DNA of 7,599 nt, taken from the NCBI GenBank assembly GCA_023428805.1, contig JAEYWW010000278.1, positions 1-7,599 on the forward strand, read 5' to 3'. Positions within the stretch are counted from its first letter, which is position 1, and the number at the start of each line of letters is the position of its first letter. Positions 1 through 6,590 of the stretch are shown one piece after another. A model generated the notes under the pieces. That model was not told the origin of the DNA, ran no database searches, and saw nothing but the letters and a program-made list of their open reading frames with translations. This stretch comes from Armatimonadota bacterium. Lineage in GTDB: Bacteria > Armatimonadota > Fimbriimonadia > Fimbriimonadales > Fimbriimonadaceae. The position numbers and the translations under genes were made by a program.

Positions 1-1060
1 ATCTTGATTCGTTCACAGGTCCAAACGGCCAGCCGTCCTTCATGCGCTGCTCGTGGGCCGGATGGGTAACATTGGTGTCGAACAGGCCCTCGTCCGTATG
101 CTGCGGCTTCAATTTGAGACCCATCCAGTCGCGAAGGATTCGGAACCAGAGATTGGTGTGCGCGCGCTCCATCCATGAGAAGTGACCGCAGTTGTTGATC
201 ATGCAGATTTCTGCCTTGGGCAGCAGAGTGTCCTTGAGAATGTAGCCCATCGCCGCTCCGGTGGGATCTTGATGCCCCTGGATGATGAGGGCTTTCCCCT
301 TCCACTTCGCGAGTTCCTTCCGGTGCAAGGGAGCATCTGCGCCCCAATCTCGATATCGACTGAGCATGGCGTAGGCTTGGACGTTGAACAAACCTGCGGG
401 AGTTTTTTGGGCAAGCTCCAGTCCTTCTTCTGGCTTGAAAAAGTAGTAAGGAAGCACGGCGTAGATGCTTTTTTCCAGCTTCTGATAACGATCCAATGAA
501 TCGTCCGCCTCCATCTTCATCAACTCATCAACCACGCTCGGAGGCAGCTTGGCGGCGAGGCTCGATTCAAGCACCTGGTTGTCATACGAGTTGAACGCAG
601 GAACGCTCGCCAGGATCAAACGATCAACGGATTCTGGATGCTTGGCGGCATAAGCCACCGCGACAATCGCTCCCCAGCTCTGGCCGAACACCGACCACTT
701 CTCGTATTTCAACTTTCTGCGGACATCCTCCAAGTCTTCAATGGTGTTGTCGAGGGTGATGATGTCCTGCTCCTTGACCCCAGAGTCGGTGAGGCGGCTG
801 CCGCCGGTACCCGCGTTGTCGAAGAGCAGAACCCGCGCGACATCCTGCATCTCGTATCCAAACGACCACAACGCCCGCCCGGCAAAGCCCGGCCCTCCCG
901 GGATCGCCACAATCGGCGTTCCTTCGCCCATCGCCTCCACATGAATGCGATGGGTGGGCTTCCGCACGATGATATGCTCGGACTCGGTTTGGCTGGCGAG
1001 GGCGAGGCTGGCGGCAAAAATGGCGATCACGAACAAGATTTTGCGGAGGATGAGCCTCAA
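1..1060 (-). CDS. Exported alpha/beta hydrolase, proline iminopeptidase-like (peptidase S33 type), 3' end outside window
   Basis: Predicted serine hydrolase of the alpha/beta fold, closest in pattern to proline iminopeptidases, which remove N-terminal proline from peptides. The N-terminus (RKILFVIAIFAASLALA, roughly residues 6-22) is a typical signal peptide, so the enzyme is probably periplasmic or secreted. Residues seen: the GGPG oxyanion motif near residue 55, an FDNAGTGGS loop standing in for the usual DxRGxGxS, nucleophile S128 in GQSWG, probable acid D265 in QGHQDP, and H293 in CGHFSW. The start is a TTG at 1060. An in-frame stop lies seven codons upstream and no ATG fits, and this start places the signal peptide exactly at the N-terminus; the Shine-Dalgarno is weak. 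The frame is still open at base 1 after 353 codons. True substrate is not shown by sequence; an esterase or epoxide-hydrolase-like role is possible. It is divergent from the next gene. Confidence 0.85.
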   Translation of the reverse strand, partial: MRLILRKILFVIAIFAASLALASQTESEHIIVRKPTHRIHVEAMGEGTPIVAIPGGPGFAGRALWSFGYEMQDVARVLLFDNAGTGGSRLTDSGVKEQDIITLDNTIEDLEDVRRKLKYEKWSVFGQSWGAIVAVAYAAKHPESVDRLILASVPAFNSYDNQVLESSLAAKLPPSVVDELMKMEADDSLDRYQKLEKSIYAVLPYYFFKPEEGLELAQKTPAGLFNVQAYAMLSRYRDWGADAPLHRKELAKWKGKALIIQGHQDPTGAAMGYILKDTLLPKAEICMINNCGHFSWMERAHTNLWFRILRDWMGLKLKPQHTDEGLFDTNVTHPAHEQRMKDGWPFGPVNESR

Positions 1061-1197
1061 AAGTCCAGCTTTCGTCCATCATGGGGGCTGCAAGTGAGGT
1101 TTGGACCGTGTTTCAGTATCCGGATGCGTCTTTGAAGCTCTGTACAGGTGTGAAAGATCGAATCCGTCCGAGGTACAAATCCGCAGGGAAGAGGCGC

Positions 1198-1842
1198 ATG
1201 AAGTTCGAGCAGCAGGCTAGAAGCAAGGCAGGGAGGCTTTTCTTTTTCCTGACCGTTGCAGTGCTGTTGTTGTTGATCTCCTTCTTGCTTGCGGGAAACG
1301 ACACAGCAAGGGCAGTTCTGACGGCATTGTGGATTCCCTTGAGTTTTTATCTGCTTCTGCGACAGCAAAAGGGTGAGCAAGTGACAGTTGGCTCAATAGA
1401 ATTCTTCCCCCGCACCATTGAAATCCATGCGTTTGAATCGATGAGAATTCTGCGTGCCGATGTCGATCATGTGCAGATTCAAAGAGAACGCTACGGATTG
1501 GAAGTGATTCGCTTTATGGATGACGAGGATCAAGTGTTGGAAACTTTCGTTCTCGATATGCGGTCACCAGTCGGAAGGGAGATCAGACGAACGATTGAGG
1601 AGGAATTCGCGCCAATCCAAATCTCGAATTATGAGCCTCGTCGGCAATTGGAGTACTTCGTCTCATGCCTGCTCATCTTTCTCGGAATTTTTGCTCTTTT
1701 GTTGCCCCTATCGCAAAGCGTTGAGCAGAATCCTGGAATCGCTGAGGTGTGCCGGGCCATCGGCTCGCTTTGGGTTGTCTGTGGCGGAATTACACTGGCA
1801 TGGCTTGGAATATCAGGAAGAAAGAAACGCTCTTACGCTTGA
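1198..1842 (+). CDS. Membrane protein with four TM segments and a PH-like soluble insert; function unknown
   Basis: A 214-residue protein I do not recognise by name. Hydrophobic segments lie at about 13-32, 38-55, 152-172 and 184-205. Between the second and third is a charged region of about 95 residues (58-150) rich in alternating hydrophobic positions, including QVTVGSIEFF and LEVIRFMDDEDQVLETFVLD. This resembles the bacterial PH-like domains found in small membrane proteins, which is inference only. The frame is open upstream from 1081, but I chose ATG 1198 because AGGGAAGAGG lies just ahead of it (1185-1194), because the first TM follows a short basic N-terminus, and because the upstream codons look non-coding. 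The C-terminus is basic (GRKKRSYA). The last 10 bp overlap the end of metX on the other strand, so the two genes converge with no room for a separate terminator. Confidence 0.8.
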   Translation: MKFEQQARSKAGRLFFFLTVAVLLLLISFLLAGNDTARAVLTALWIPLSFYLLLRQQKGEQVTVGSIEFFPRTIEIHAFESMRILRADVDHVQIQRERYGLEVIRFMDDEDQVLETFVLDMRSPVGREIRRTIEEEFAPIQISNYEPRRQLEYFVSCLLIFLGIFALLLPLSQSVEQNPGIAEVCRAIGSLWVVCGGITLAWLGISGRKKRSYA

Positions 1843-2933
1843 TCTTTCGAGGCAGGTTGCCCGGCCAAGAATTCACGCACAAACCCCGCCTGAATCTCCC
1901 CATCCAGCAGGAATGCGTCGTGACCGTAGGGAAGATCAATGTCATGCCACTCTGCCGGGCGCTGATGCCCGCGAGCAAGTTCCAAAAGCGTTGCGCTTTG
2001 GTGTGAAGGGTAGAGCCAGTCGCTGGTGTAGCTGGTGAAGAGATACTCTGCCTGCGAGGCAGACCAGTCGGTCCGCTCGAACCAGTCGATCGCCTTCGTC
2101 AGCACCACGTAGCTGCCCGCGTCAAACCGCTGGGTGAACTTATCTCCCTGGTAGCTCAGATAGCTTTCCACCTGATATTCGACTCCCGCCAGAAACTCCA
2201 GCCGCTCCTTCTTCTGCAAGCCCCTTCCGAACTTTGCCTGGAAGCTCGCATCGCTCAGGTAGCTCAAGTGGCCGACCATCCGGGCGACGGAGAGGCCGTG
2301 GGCGGGGATTTCGTCGAAGTCGCCGTCCTGCCAGTTCGGGTCGCGGTAGATCGCCTGCCGTCCCGCTTCGTTGAACCCAATCTGCATCGCGCTGTGGGCG
2401 TGGCAGCTCGCGGTCATCCAGCATTTGCGGACGCGTGTGGGGAAGCGGAGCGACCATTCCAGCGCCTGCATCCCGCCCATGCTCCCTCCGCAGGCCATCA
2501 AAAGCTGTTCGACGCCAAGCTGGTCAAGGACCCGGCTCTGCGCCTCCACCATGTCGCCGACGGAGATCATCGGGAACCGGGTGCCGAGCCTGCGCCCATT
2601 TTCGTCGAGGCTCCCTGGCCCGCTGGACCCCTGGCATCCCCCAAGGCAGTTTGTACCGATCACGAAGTATTTGTCGGTGTCGATCACCCGACCCGGCCCG
2701 ACGATCCGGTCCCACCAGCCGATGGCGTGGCTGTCTCCGCTGAGGGCGTGGCAGACGAGGATGGCGTTGTCGCGGGCTTCGTTGAGTTCTCCCCAAGTCT
2801 CGACCGCGATCTTCGCGTTTGTGATTTCGCCGCCAGTTTCTGTCTTCAGATCGCCAATCTCAAAGATGCGCCGGGCGTCCTGCTTTGGCGCCGTACGCTC
2901 GTTTTCTTCGAAGAGGGCGGGATCAATCTGCAC
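1833..2933 (-). CDS. metX: Homoserine O-acyltransferase (MetX), methionine biosynthesis
   Basis: Cytoplasmic alpha/beta-hydrolase-fold enzyme that acylates the homoserine hydroxyl, normally from acetyl-CoA, opening the route to methionine. Full length at 366 residues, close to the family norm. Family landmarks: LKTETGGEI (29-37), CHALSGDSHA (61-70), TNCLGGCQGSSGP (94-106), and nucleophile S151 in GGSMGGMQALEW. The triad is completed by D305 in YTSDWLYP and H338 in YGHDAFLL. Whether it uses acetyl- or succinyl-CoA cannot be settled by eye; members of this family differ. The start is GTG at 2933. An in-frame TGA lies upstream (within the palindrome near 3005) and there is no ATG between, but no good Shine-Dalgarno is visible either. 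It follows the sigma gene on the same strand after about 90 bp. Its stop (TAA) lies inside the end of the convergent membrane-protein gene. No MetW or MetY partner is in the window. Confidence 0.95.
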   Translation of the reverse strand: MQIDPALFEENERTAPKQDARRIFEIGDLKTETGGEITNAKIAVETWGELNEARDNAILVCHALSGDSHAIGWWDRIVGPGRVIDTDKYFVIGTNCLGGCQGSSGPGSLDENGRRLGTRFPMISVGDMVEAQSRVLDQLGVEQLLMACGGSMGGMQALEWSLRFPTRVRKCWMTASCHAHSAMQIGFNEAGRQAIYRDPNWQDGDFDEIPAHGLSVARMVGHLSYLSDASFQAKFGRGLQKKERLEFLAGVEYQVESYLSYQGDKFTQRFDAGSYVVLTKAIDWFERTDWSASQAEYLFTSYTSDWLYPSHQSATLLELARGHQRPAEWHDIDLPYGHDAFLLDGEIQAGFVREFLAGQPASKDQA

Positions 2934-2985
2934 GGTGGGAAGGGTACCGGCGAATTTTTGGAGGGTGGGTCTAGGGACAATTTTT

Positions 2986-3028
2986 TTTGGAGTGCGCGAT
3001 CATTCATGTCGCGCACTCCAAATTTTTT
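2986..3028 (+). terminator. Perfect 14-bp hairpin with T6 tail, reading as a + strand intrinsic terminator
   Basis: Arms TTTGGAGTGCGCGA (2986-2999) and TCGCGCACTCCAAA (3009-3022) are exact reverse complements around a 9-nt loop, followed by six T residues (3023-3028) on the + strand. It starts directly after the sigma stop codon (TAA, 3029-3027). On the minus strand, in the direction of the sigma gene, the hairpin is followed by A residues rather than U, so it is not a canonical terminator for that gene. No + strand gene ends here. The arms begin with GGAGTGCG, the same head seen in the hairpin elements at 6591-6708, so it may be a repeat-family hairpin in this spacer instead. The structure is certain; the function is not. 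Confidence 0.5.
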
Positions 3029-4160
3029 AGTTCGGTGCCGGGGTGATGGTGAAGCCCTGGGCGGTCAGTTCTTGACCGATGTGGCGGAGCTTCTTCATCG
3101 CGCGGAGTTCGATCTGGCGCACTCGCTCGCGGGTGACGTTGAGCGCGGCGCCAACCTCTTCCAAGGTGCGGGCGCGTCCGTCGTCCAAGCCGAAGCGAAG
3201 GCGGACCACGTCGCGTTCCCGTGAGGTGAGGCGTCCAAGGATGCCGTCAATCTCCTCGCGGCGGATCAGGTTCCAGGTCACGTCGGTCGGAGTCGGCATT
3301 CCGTTGGACGGAATGAAGTCTCCGATGGACGAATTGTCCTTCTCGCCAACCGGAGTTTCCAGCGACAGCGGTTCGATGGCGACGCGGAGCATCTCCTGAA
3401 CGCGCTCAGTCGGCATTCCCACGCGCTCGGCGACCTCTTCGGGCGTCGGCTCGCGGTGCAGTTCCTGCTGCAGCGCGTTGGCGGTCTTCATCACCTTGTT
3501 GATGAGTTCAGCGACGTAGACCGGGATTCGCACCGTGCGGCCCTGGTTGATGATCGCGCGGGCGATGGCGCGGCGGATCCACCAGGTGGCGTAGGTCGAG
3601 AATCGGAAGCCTTTGCGCCAGTCGAACTTCTCAACCGCGCGGATCAATCCGAGGTTGCCTTCCTGGATCAGGTCCGCGAGGGGGATTCCGCGGGCGTTGT
3701 ACTTCTAGGCAATGGAGACGACCAGGCGCAGGTTCGACTCGATGAGCTGCTGCTTGGCTCGGACGCCAACTTTGATGACATCCATGCGCTCGAAATCGTC
3801 GAATTCATAATCCTTGTCGAGGTTCAGAAGCTCGGCGACCTTCGACCATTTGCCCGTCTCGGCGAGATCCTTGGCCTGAACCTTTTTGGCGAGGTCTTCC
3901 TCCTGGGCAGGAGTGAGCAGGTGGGCGCGGCGGGTCTGCCGCATCCACATCTCAAGCTCTTCGCCGTCGTCGGGTGGTGGAGGTGCATCCTCCTCCTCTT
4001 CGACGGCTTCTTCGAGATCGAGAAGCTCCTCTTCGTTCGGCTCCGCCTCGTCCGCCAGCATGTGCTTGTTGGCGTCAACATAGGCGTGACGATTATGGGT
4101 GCGGACCGTGATGGCTTTTCCGCGTCTGACCTTTCCGGGGACCTGACTTTCCACAGGCAT
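3027..4160 (-). CDS. rpoD: RpoD/SigA-type primary sigma factor, interrupted by an in-frame amber codon
   Basis: Sigma-70 family protein that directs RNA polymerase to housekeeping promoters. One frame gives 377 residues apart from TAG at codon 152. Order of regions: basic N-terminus, acidic linker (about 38-68), region 1.2 (about 69-95), region 2.1 (about 134-155, holding the TAG), region 2.2 ([15 protein letters not shown], 158-172), regions 2.3-2.4 with the -10-reading [12 protein letters not shown] (188-199), region 3 (about 202-280), and region 4 with helix-turn-helix [20 protein letters not shown] (332-351). It lacks the long non-conserved insert of E. coli RpoD. At the stop the protein reads LVVSIA-stop-KYNARG where family members have LVVSIAKKYNARG, so one AAG has become TAG. 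ATG 4160 was chosen because AAGAG lies just upstream; the open frame further up offers only TTG. Identity as a sigma factor is secure. Primary rather than alternative status is inferred from region 2 and 4 conservation. Confidence 0.88.
3705..3707 (-). other. In-frame amber codon within sigma region 2.1
   Basis: On the minus strand the codons around this point read GTC TCC ATT GCC TAG AAG TAC AAC, with the frame continuing intact on both sides for 151 and 225 residues. Primary sigma factors have Lys-Lys here, so a single A-to-T change of AAG accounts for the stop. No ATG or GTG start with a ribosome site follows closely that could rescue the C-terminal part. Confidence 0.9.
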
Positions 4161-4235
4161 TACTCTTGATAATTTCCTTGCAAAAGCCCGAAACAGCCTG
4201 GTTGTTTGTCCAGCTTGCTGAATCGAACTCTTTGC

Positions 4236-4241
4236 ATCATA
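4236..4241 (-). promoter_or_regulatory. Candidate -10 element for the sigma gene
   Basis: The minus strand carries TATGAT here, a one-mismatch match to TATAAT, within an AT-rich run. A weak -35-like TTCGAT lies 16 bp upstream. Initiation about 7 bp downstream would leave a leader of roughly 70 nt before ATG 4160. Nothing else in the 220-bp gap between the cysteine desulfurase and the sigma gene looks coding. Confidence 0.35.
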
Positions 4242-4285
4242 CAAAACAAAACGTTGAATCGAACGAAGTTTCTTTCGGGCGAATC

Positions 4286-4339
4286 AAAAAACTTCTTCGA
4301 GAACAGCATCGGGCGTGCCAATTGAGTCAGACGCCCCGA
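4286..4339 (-). terminator. Weak candidate terminator after the cysteine desulfurase gene
   Basis: On the minus strand a bulged stem (TCGGGGCGT with ACGCCCGA, spanning 4339-4309) is followed about 17 nt later by six T residues (4291-4286). A small TTCT-CGA-AGAA hairpin lies directly before the T run. The distance between the strong stem and the T run makes this a poor canonical terminator. Confidence 0.25.
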
Positions 4340-4380
4340 AATCCCGCTCTGCTGCAGACCGTAGTCCCAGCGTCCCTGCA

Positions 4381-5424
4381 TCAACGAAGTTGCTTTACCT
4401 TTTGACGCAGCAGCCGGGCCAGGGCTAGGGCCGAAGTCGGGGTATTGGATCGTCCGAATGAGATTCGGATTGTCCCTCGCAGCCATGCTTCCGGCAAACC
4501 GAGGGCGGTCAGGACGTGGCTGGGCTCGGTCGAGCGGCTGGAACAGGCGGCTCCGGCGGAGATGCCGTAACTCTCCGCGTCCATCTCGATGACAAGCGTT
4601 TCGCCCTCAATTCCCGCAAAACTGAGGCTGAGGATGAAGGGAGATTGCGCGGACGCATCGTTGGTTCGGACATCGCTGAGGTTTTGGAGTTCTTCCAAAA
4701 CGATCCCGCGCAATTCGTGTGCGAGAGAGTGGTCTTCCTGCTGCCTGTCCAAGGCGATCCTGGCCGCCTCGCCAAACCCGACAATGCCCGGGACATTCAA
4801 TGTCCCTCCCCGCAGTCCATGCTCCTGGTCACCGCCTCGAATGAAGGGGGCCAGGGCATAGGGATCGCGGGCGAAGAGGGCTCCGACTCCCTTGGGTCCG
4901 TATATCTTGTGCGCGCTCGCGCTGGCGAAATCGCATTCGGTGGTCCAGGGGATTTTGCCCAAAGCCTGAACCGCGTCAATATGAATTCTTCCGCAGCCTG
5001 GCGGGGGTTTGAGGATCGCCCCCGTCTCGTTGTTGACCGCCATCACCGCGACCAGATCGGGATATGTGGTGGGTTGATGCAGCTCCCATCCCGCGTTCGC
5101 CATAATCTCGGCGTTTCGGGCGAGAGCAGGCTCACGCACTGCGCTATGCTCGAATGGGCTGATCGCAATGCGCTCGGCGGTGGAAAGCGCCCAGTTATTG
5201 GCCTCCGTCGCTCCACTCGTGAAGATGATCTGGGAGGGGTCGTCCGCGCGGAACAGACTCGCAACCTGCTCCCGAGCCCTCTCGACCGCCTCTTCCGCCT
5301 TCCGCCCCCAGTGATGCAGCGAATGAGCATTCCCAAAATCCTCCCGAAGCCAGGGAAGCATCGCCTCCAAGACGCGAGGATCAAGCGGGGTCGTCGCGGC
5401 ATGATCGAAATAACGGTCGGCCAA
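4381..5424 (-). CDS. Cysteine desulfurase, class V aminotransferase (NifS/IscS-like), compact form
   Basis: PLP enzyme that takes sulfur from cysteine as a persulfide for Fe-S cluster or thiolated-tRNA assembly. Landmarks, numbering from TTG 5424: YFDHAATTPLDPRV (5-18), FTSGATEANN (68-77), FEHSAVREP (91-99, H93), AVNNETGAI (129-137), HIDAVQALGK (148-157, D150), SAHKIYGPKG with the PLP lysine K173, RGGTLNVPGIVGFGEA (205-220), and the catalytic cysteine C294 in GAACSSRSTEPSHVL. At 347 residues it is shorter than the usual 380-400. Missing stretches lie between GWELHQ and LVAVMAVNNETG, and between NNETG and HIDAVQ. No ATG or GTG is available; TTG 5424 sits just before the conserved ADRYFDHAATTP, with TTG 5454 as the alternative. 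It is not next to iscU, iscA or suf genes, so which pathway it serves is open. It is divergent from the toxin-antitoxin pair. Confidence 0.9.
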   Translation of the reverse strand: MADRYFDHAATTPLDPRVLEAMLPWLREDFGNAHSLHHWGRKAEEAVERAREQVASLFRADDPSQIIFTSGATEANNWALSTAERIAISPFEHSAVREPALARNAEIMANAGWELHQPTTYPDLVAVMAVNNETGAILKPPPGCGRIHIDAVQALGKIPWTTECDFASASAHKIYGPKGVGALFARDPYALAPFIRGGDQEHGLRGGTLNVPGIVGFGEAARIALDRQQEDHSLAHELRGIVLEELQNLSDVRTNDASAQSPFILSLSFAGIEGETLVIEMDAESYGISAGAACSSRSTEPSHVLTALGLPEAWLRGTIRISFGRSNTPTSALALARLLRQKVKQLR

Positions 5425-5454
5425 TGCTGTGAGTCTACTTGGAACTGCTTTCAA

Positions 5455-5485
5455 ACGATAATCGTCATAGATATGATAATATGAC
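5455..5485 (+). promoter_or_regulatory. Palindromic AT-rich promoter/operator-like site ahead of vapB
   Basis: Three nested dyads lie here: ACGAT-A-ATCGT (5455-5465), TCATA-GA-TATGA (5465-5476), and GTCATA with TATGAC (5464-5469 and 5480-5485). TATGAT (5472-5477) has a TTTCAA 17 bp upstream and can act as a -10. Ribbon-helix-helix antitoxins commonly bind such repeats to repress their own operon, so autoregulation is plausible by family knowledge. The -10 sits so close to ATG 5481 that the message would have almost no leader. The opposite strand may serve the cysteine desulfurase gene. Confidence 0.45.
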
Positions 5486-5741
5486 AAGATCGCGCACAAC
5501 CTTGATTATTGATCAAGCTCTTCTGAAACGAGCTAAATTGAGGGCGGTTGAACAAGGTTCGACACTCACTGTGGTTGTCGAGGATTGCCTTCGAGTCGGC
5601 TTGGAGATGAAGCCTCAAGTCAAGGTCACTCTGCCTACTCATGGTCGGGGAGGACTCAAAACGGGAATTGACCTTGAAGAAAAGGACGAAATTGACAGGG
5701 TTCTGGAGGAGCGATGGTTTTCCCGGATGTCAACGTCTTGA
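5481..5741 (+). CDS. vapB: VapB-type ribbon-helix-helix antitoxin
   Basis: An 86-residue antitoxin that would bind and neutralise the adjacent PIN toxin and bind its own promoter. The N-terminus TRSRTTLIIDQALLKRAKLRA (2-22) fits a ribbon-helix-helix DNA-binding fold: a short strand and then a helix. A second helix follows (STLTVVVEDCLRVGLE, 27-42). The C-terminal part, LPTHGRGGLKTGIDLEEKDE (51-70), matches the Gly-Gly-Leu-x-x-Gly-x-Asp-Leu pattern typical of VapB tails that wrap the toxin. ATG 5481 is chosen because it gives the standard fold start; an upstream in-frame TTG at 5439 is not needed. There is no clear Shine-Dalgarno, which fits the very short leader suggested by the promoter position. 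It overlaps vapC by 28 bp, so translation is probably coupled. Confidence 0.85.
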   Translation: MTRSRTTLIIDQALLKRAKLRAVEQGSTLTVVVEDCLRVGLEMKPQVKVTLPTHGRGGLKTGIDLEEKDEIDRVLEERWFSRMSTS

Positions 5742-6151
5742 TCTATGCGATGCGGGCCGATTTGCCGCATCATGAAGAAGCGTACGAGTTCCTCTCCCTG
5801 TTGCTCGCATCCAGCCGAACGGTGCTCTGGCATCCGATGCAGTTGGCAGCGGTTGTCCGAATTACCACTCATCCGAAGTTCACAAAAGAACCCTCCACCC
5901 TGGAGCAATGCGCGGAATTCCTTGATGCCTTCCTGTCCTCCTCTCAAGCAAGAAGAGCTGTTGAGAGTGATCAATTCTGGGCCAGCATGAAATCGGTTCT
6001 GGAACAAACCCAGATCACCGGATCGCGAGTGTCGGATGTTTACTGGGCGACTCTGTGTAAAGAGAACAATGCGACAATCGCAACTTTTGACCGCACCTTT
6101 CCAGCGGTCAAGGGTGTAAGAATTCTTGTGATGGGAGCAGGGCAACAATGA
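5714..6151 (+). CDS. vapC: VapC-type PIN-domain toxin (ribonuclease)
   Basis: A 145-residue PIN-domain protein, expected to be a Mg-dependent endoribonuclease that inhibits translation when free of VapB. Acidic site residues visible are D5 in FPDVNVLIYA, D108 in GSRVSDVYWATLC, and D126 in IATFDRTF. The usual second acidic residue, in the helix after the first strand pair, is absent: that segment reads WHPMQLAAVVRITTHPKF (39-56). This is typical of the VapC subgroup with a LLxFLRxxTNPRxF pattern common in actinobacterial toxins, so it need not mean inactivity. ATG 5714 has a strong GGAGG at 5705-5709 lying inside vapB. The stop (TGA 6149-6151) shares ATGA with the start of the next gene. The RNA target cannot be read from sequence. 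Confidence 0.88.
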   Translation: MVFPDVNVLIYAMRADLPHHEEAYEFLSLLLASSRTVLWHPMQLAAVVRITTHPKFTKEPSTLEQCAEFLDAFLSSSQARRAVESDQFWASMKSVLEQTQITGSRVSDVYWATLCKENNATIATFDRTFPAVKGVRILVMGAGQQ

Positions 6152-6560
6152 ATAAGCGCAAGCAGGCACTTATCTGATTTGGTTGGGCTTCATCTATTTG
6201 ATCGGCTCAGTGGCGTTTTTTGTTGGGAAGGATGCTGGTCCTGAGCGGGCAGGGACGATGCCATTTCAAATTATTTCTGCTCTGCTTTTTCTCGCTGCGC
6301 TCTTCTTCAGCCTGCAGGTCAAGCGGCCATGGGGACCGACAGGCGCGAACACTCCGCTCAGGGCGTCTGGCGAGTATCAGACCAAGTTCTTGGTTCTATT
6401 GGCTCTCTTTCAATTGATCTCTCTTTTCTCTATCTTCGTCATGGGTGGGTTCATGACTTCCTTGAAGACTCAGCTTTTCTACGGCGCGGGCGCATTCGGG
6501 ATCATCGTGATCTGCGGGCTGATCAACTGGTCGTACTGGCGCGAGTTGGAATCTCAGTAG
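6148..6560 (+). CDS. Small four-TM membrane protein coupled to vapC, broken by an apparent 1-nt deletion
   Basis: I do not recognise this protein. ATG 6148 overlaps the vapC stop as ATGA, with GGGAGCAGGG upstream, and begins MNKRKQALI before hitting TGA at 6175-6177. The next frame continues IWLGFIYLIGSVAFFVG and is then open to TAG 6558-6560. Adding one base near 6174-6176 would give a continuous 137-residue protein with a basic start running straight into the first TM, so the frameshift is convincing. TM segments in the intact part: the first just after the shift (IWLGFIYLIGSVAFFVG), then FQIISALLFLAALFFSLQV, FLVLLALFQLISLFSIFVM and FYGAGAFGIIVICGLI. As it stands, the only intact-frame start is a TTG at 6183 without a ribosome site. 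Lesion or sequencing error cannot be told apart here. Any functional link to the toxin pair is inferred only from overlap. Confidence 0.65.
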
Positions 6561-6590
6561 CGCCCCTATCTCCGTCGAAAGTGGTTGCAT

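Noticed and set aside
182..499. Small + strand frame inside the hydrolase region
   Set aside because: It is antisense to the hydrolase segment carrying D265 and H293.
2268..3224. Long + strand open frame of 318 codons
   Set aside because: It lies antisense to metX and the sigma gene. Its length reflects their GC-rich codon pattern and its protein matches nothing recognisable.
3705..3707. TAG as a recoded sense codon
   Set aside because: TAG ends two other genes in the window at the expected protein length, so genome-wide reassignment is unlikely.
3456..4169. + strand open frame of 237 codons
   Set aside because: It is antisense to the sigma gene and crosses the amber site only because it is in another frame.
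4516..5484. Long + strand open frame of 322 codons
   Set aside because: It is the mirror of the cysteine desulfurase gene, which has all its catalytic motifs on the other strand.
5714..6151. Inactive toxin because one acidic PIN residue is missing
   Set aside because: The VapC subgroup with the LRxxTNP-like segment commonly lacks that residue; the other acidic positions are kept.
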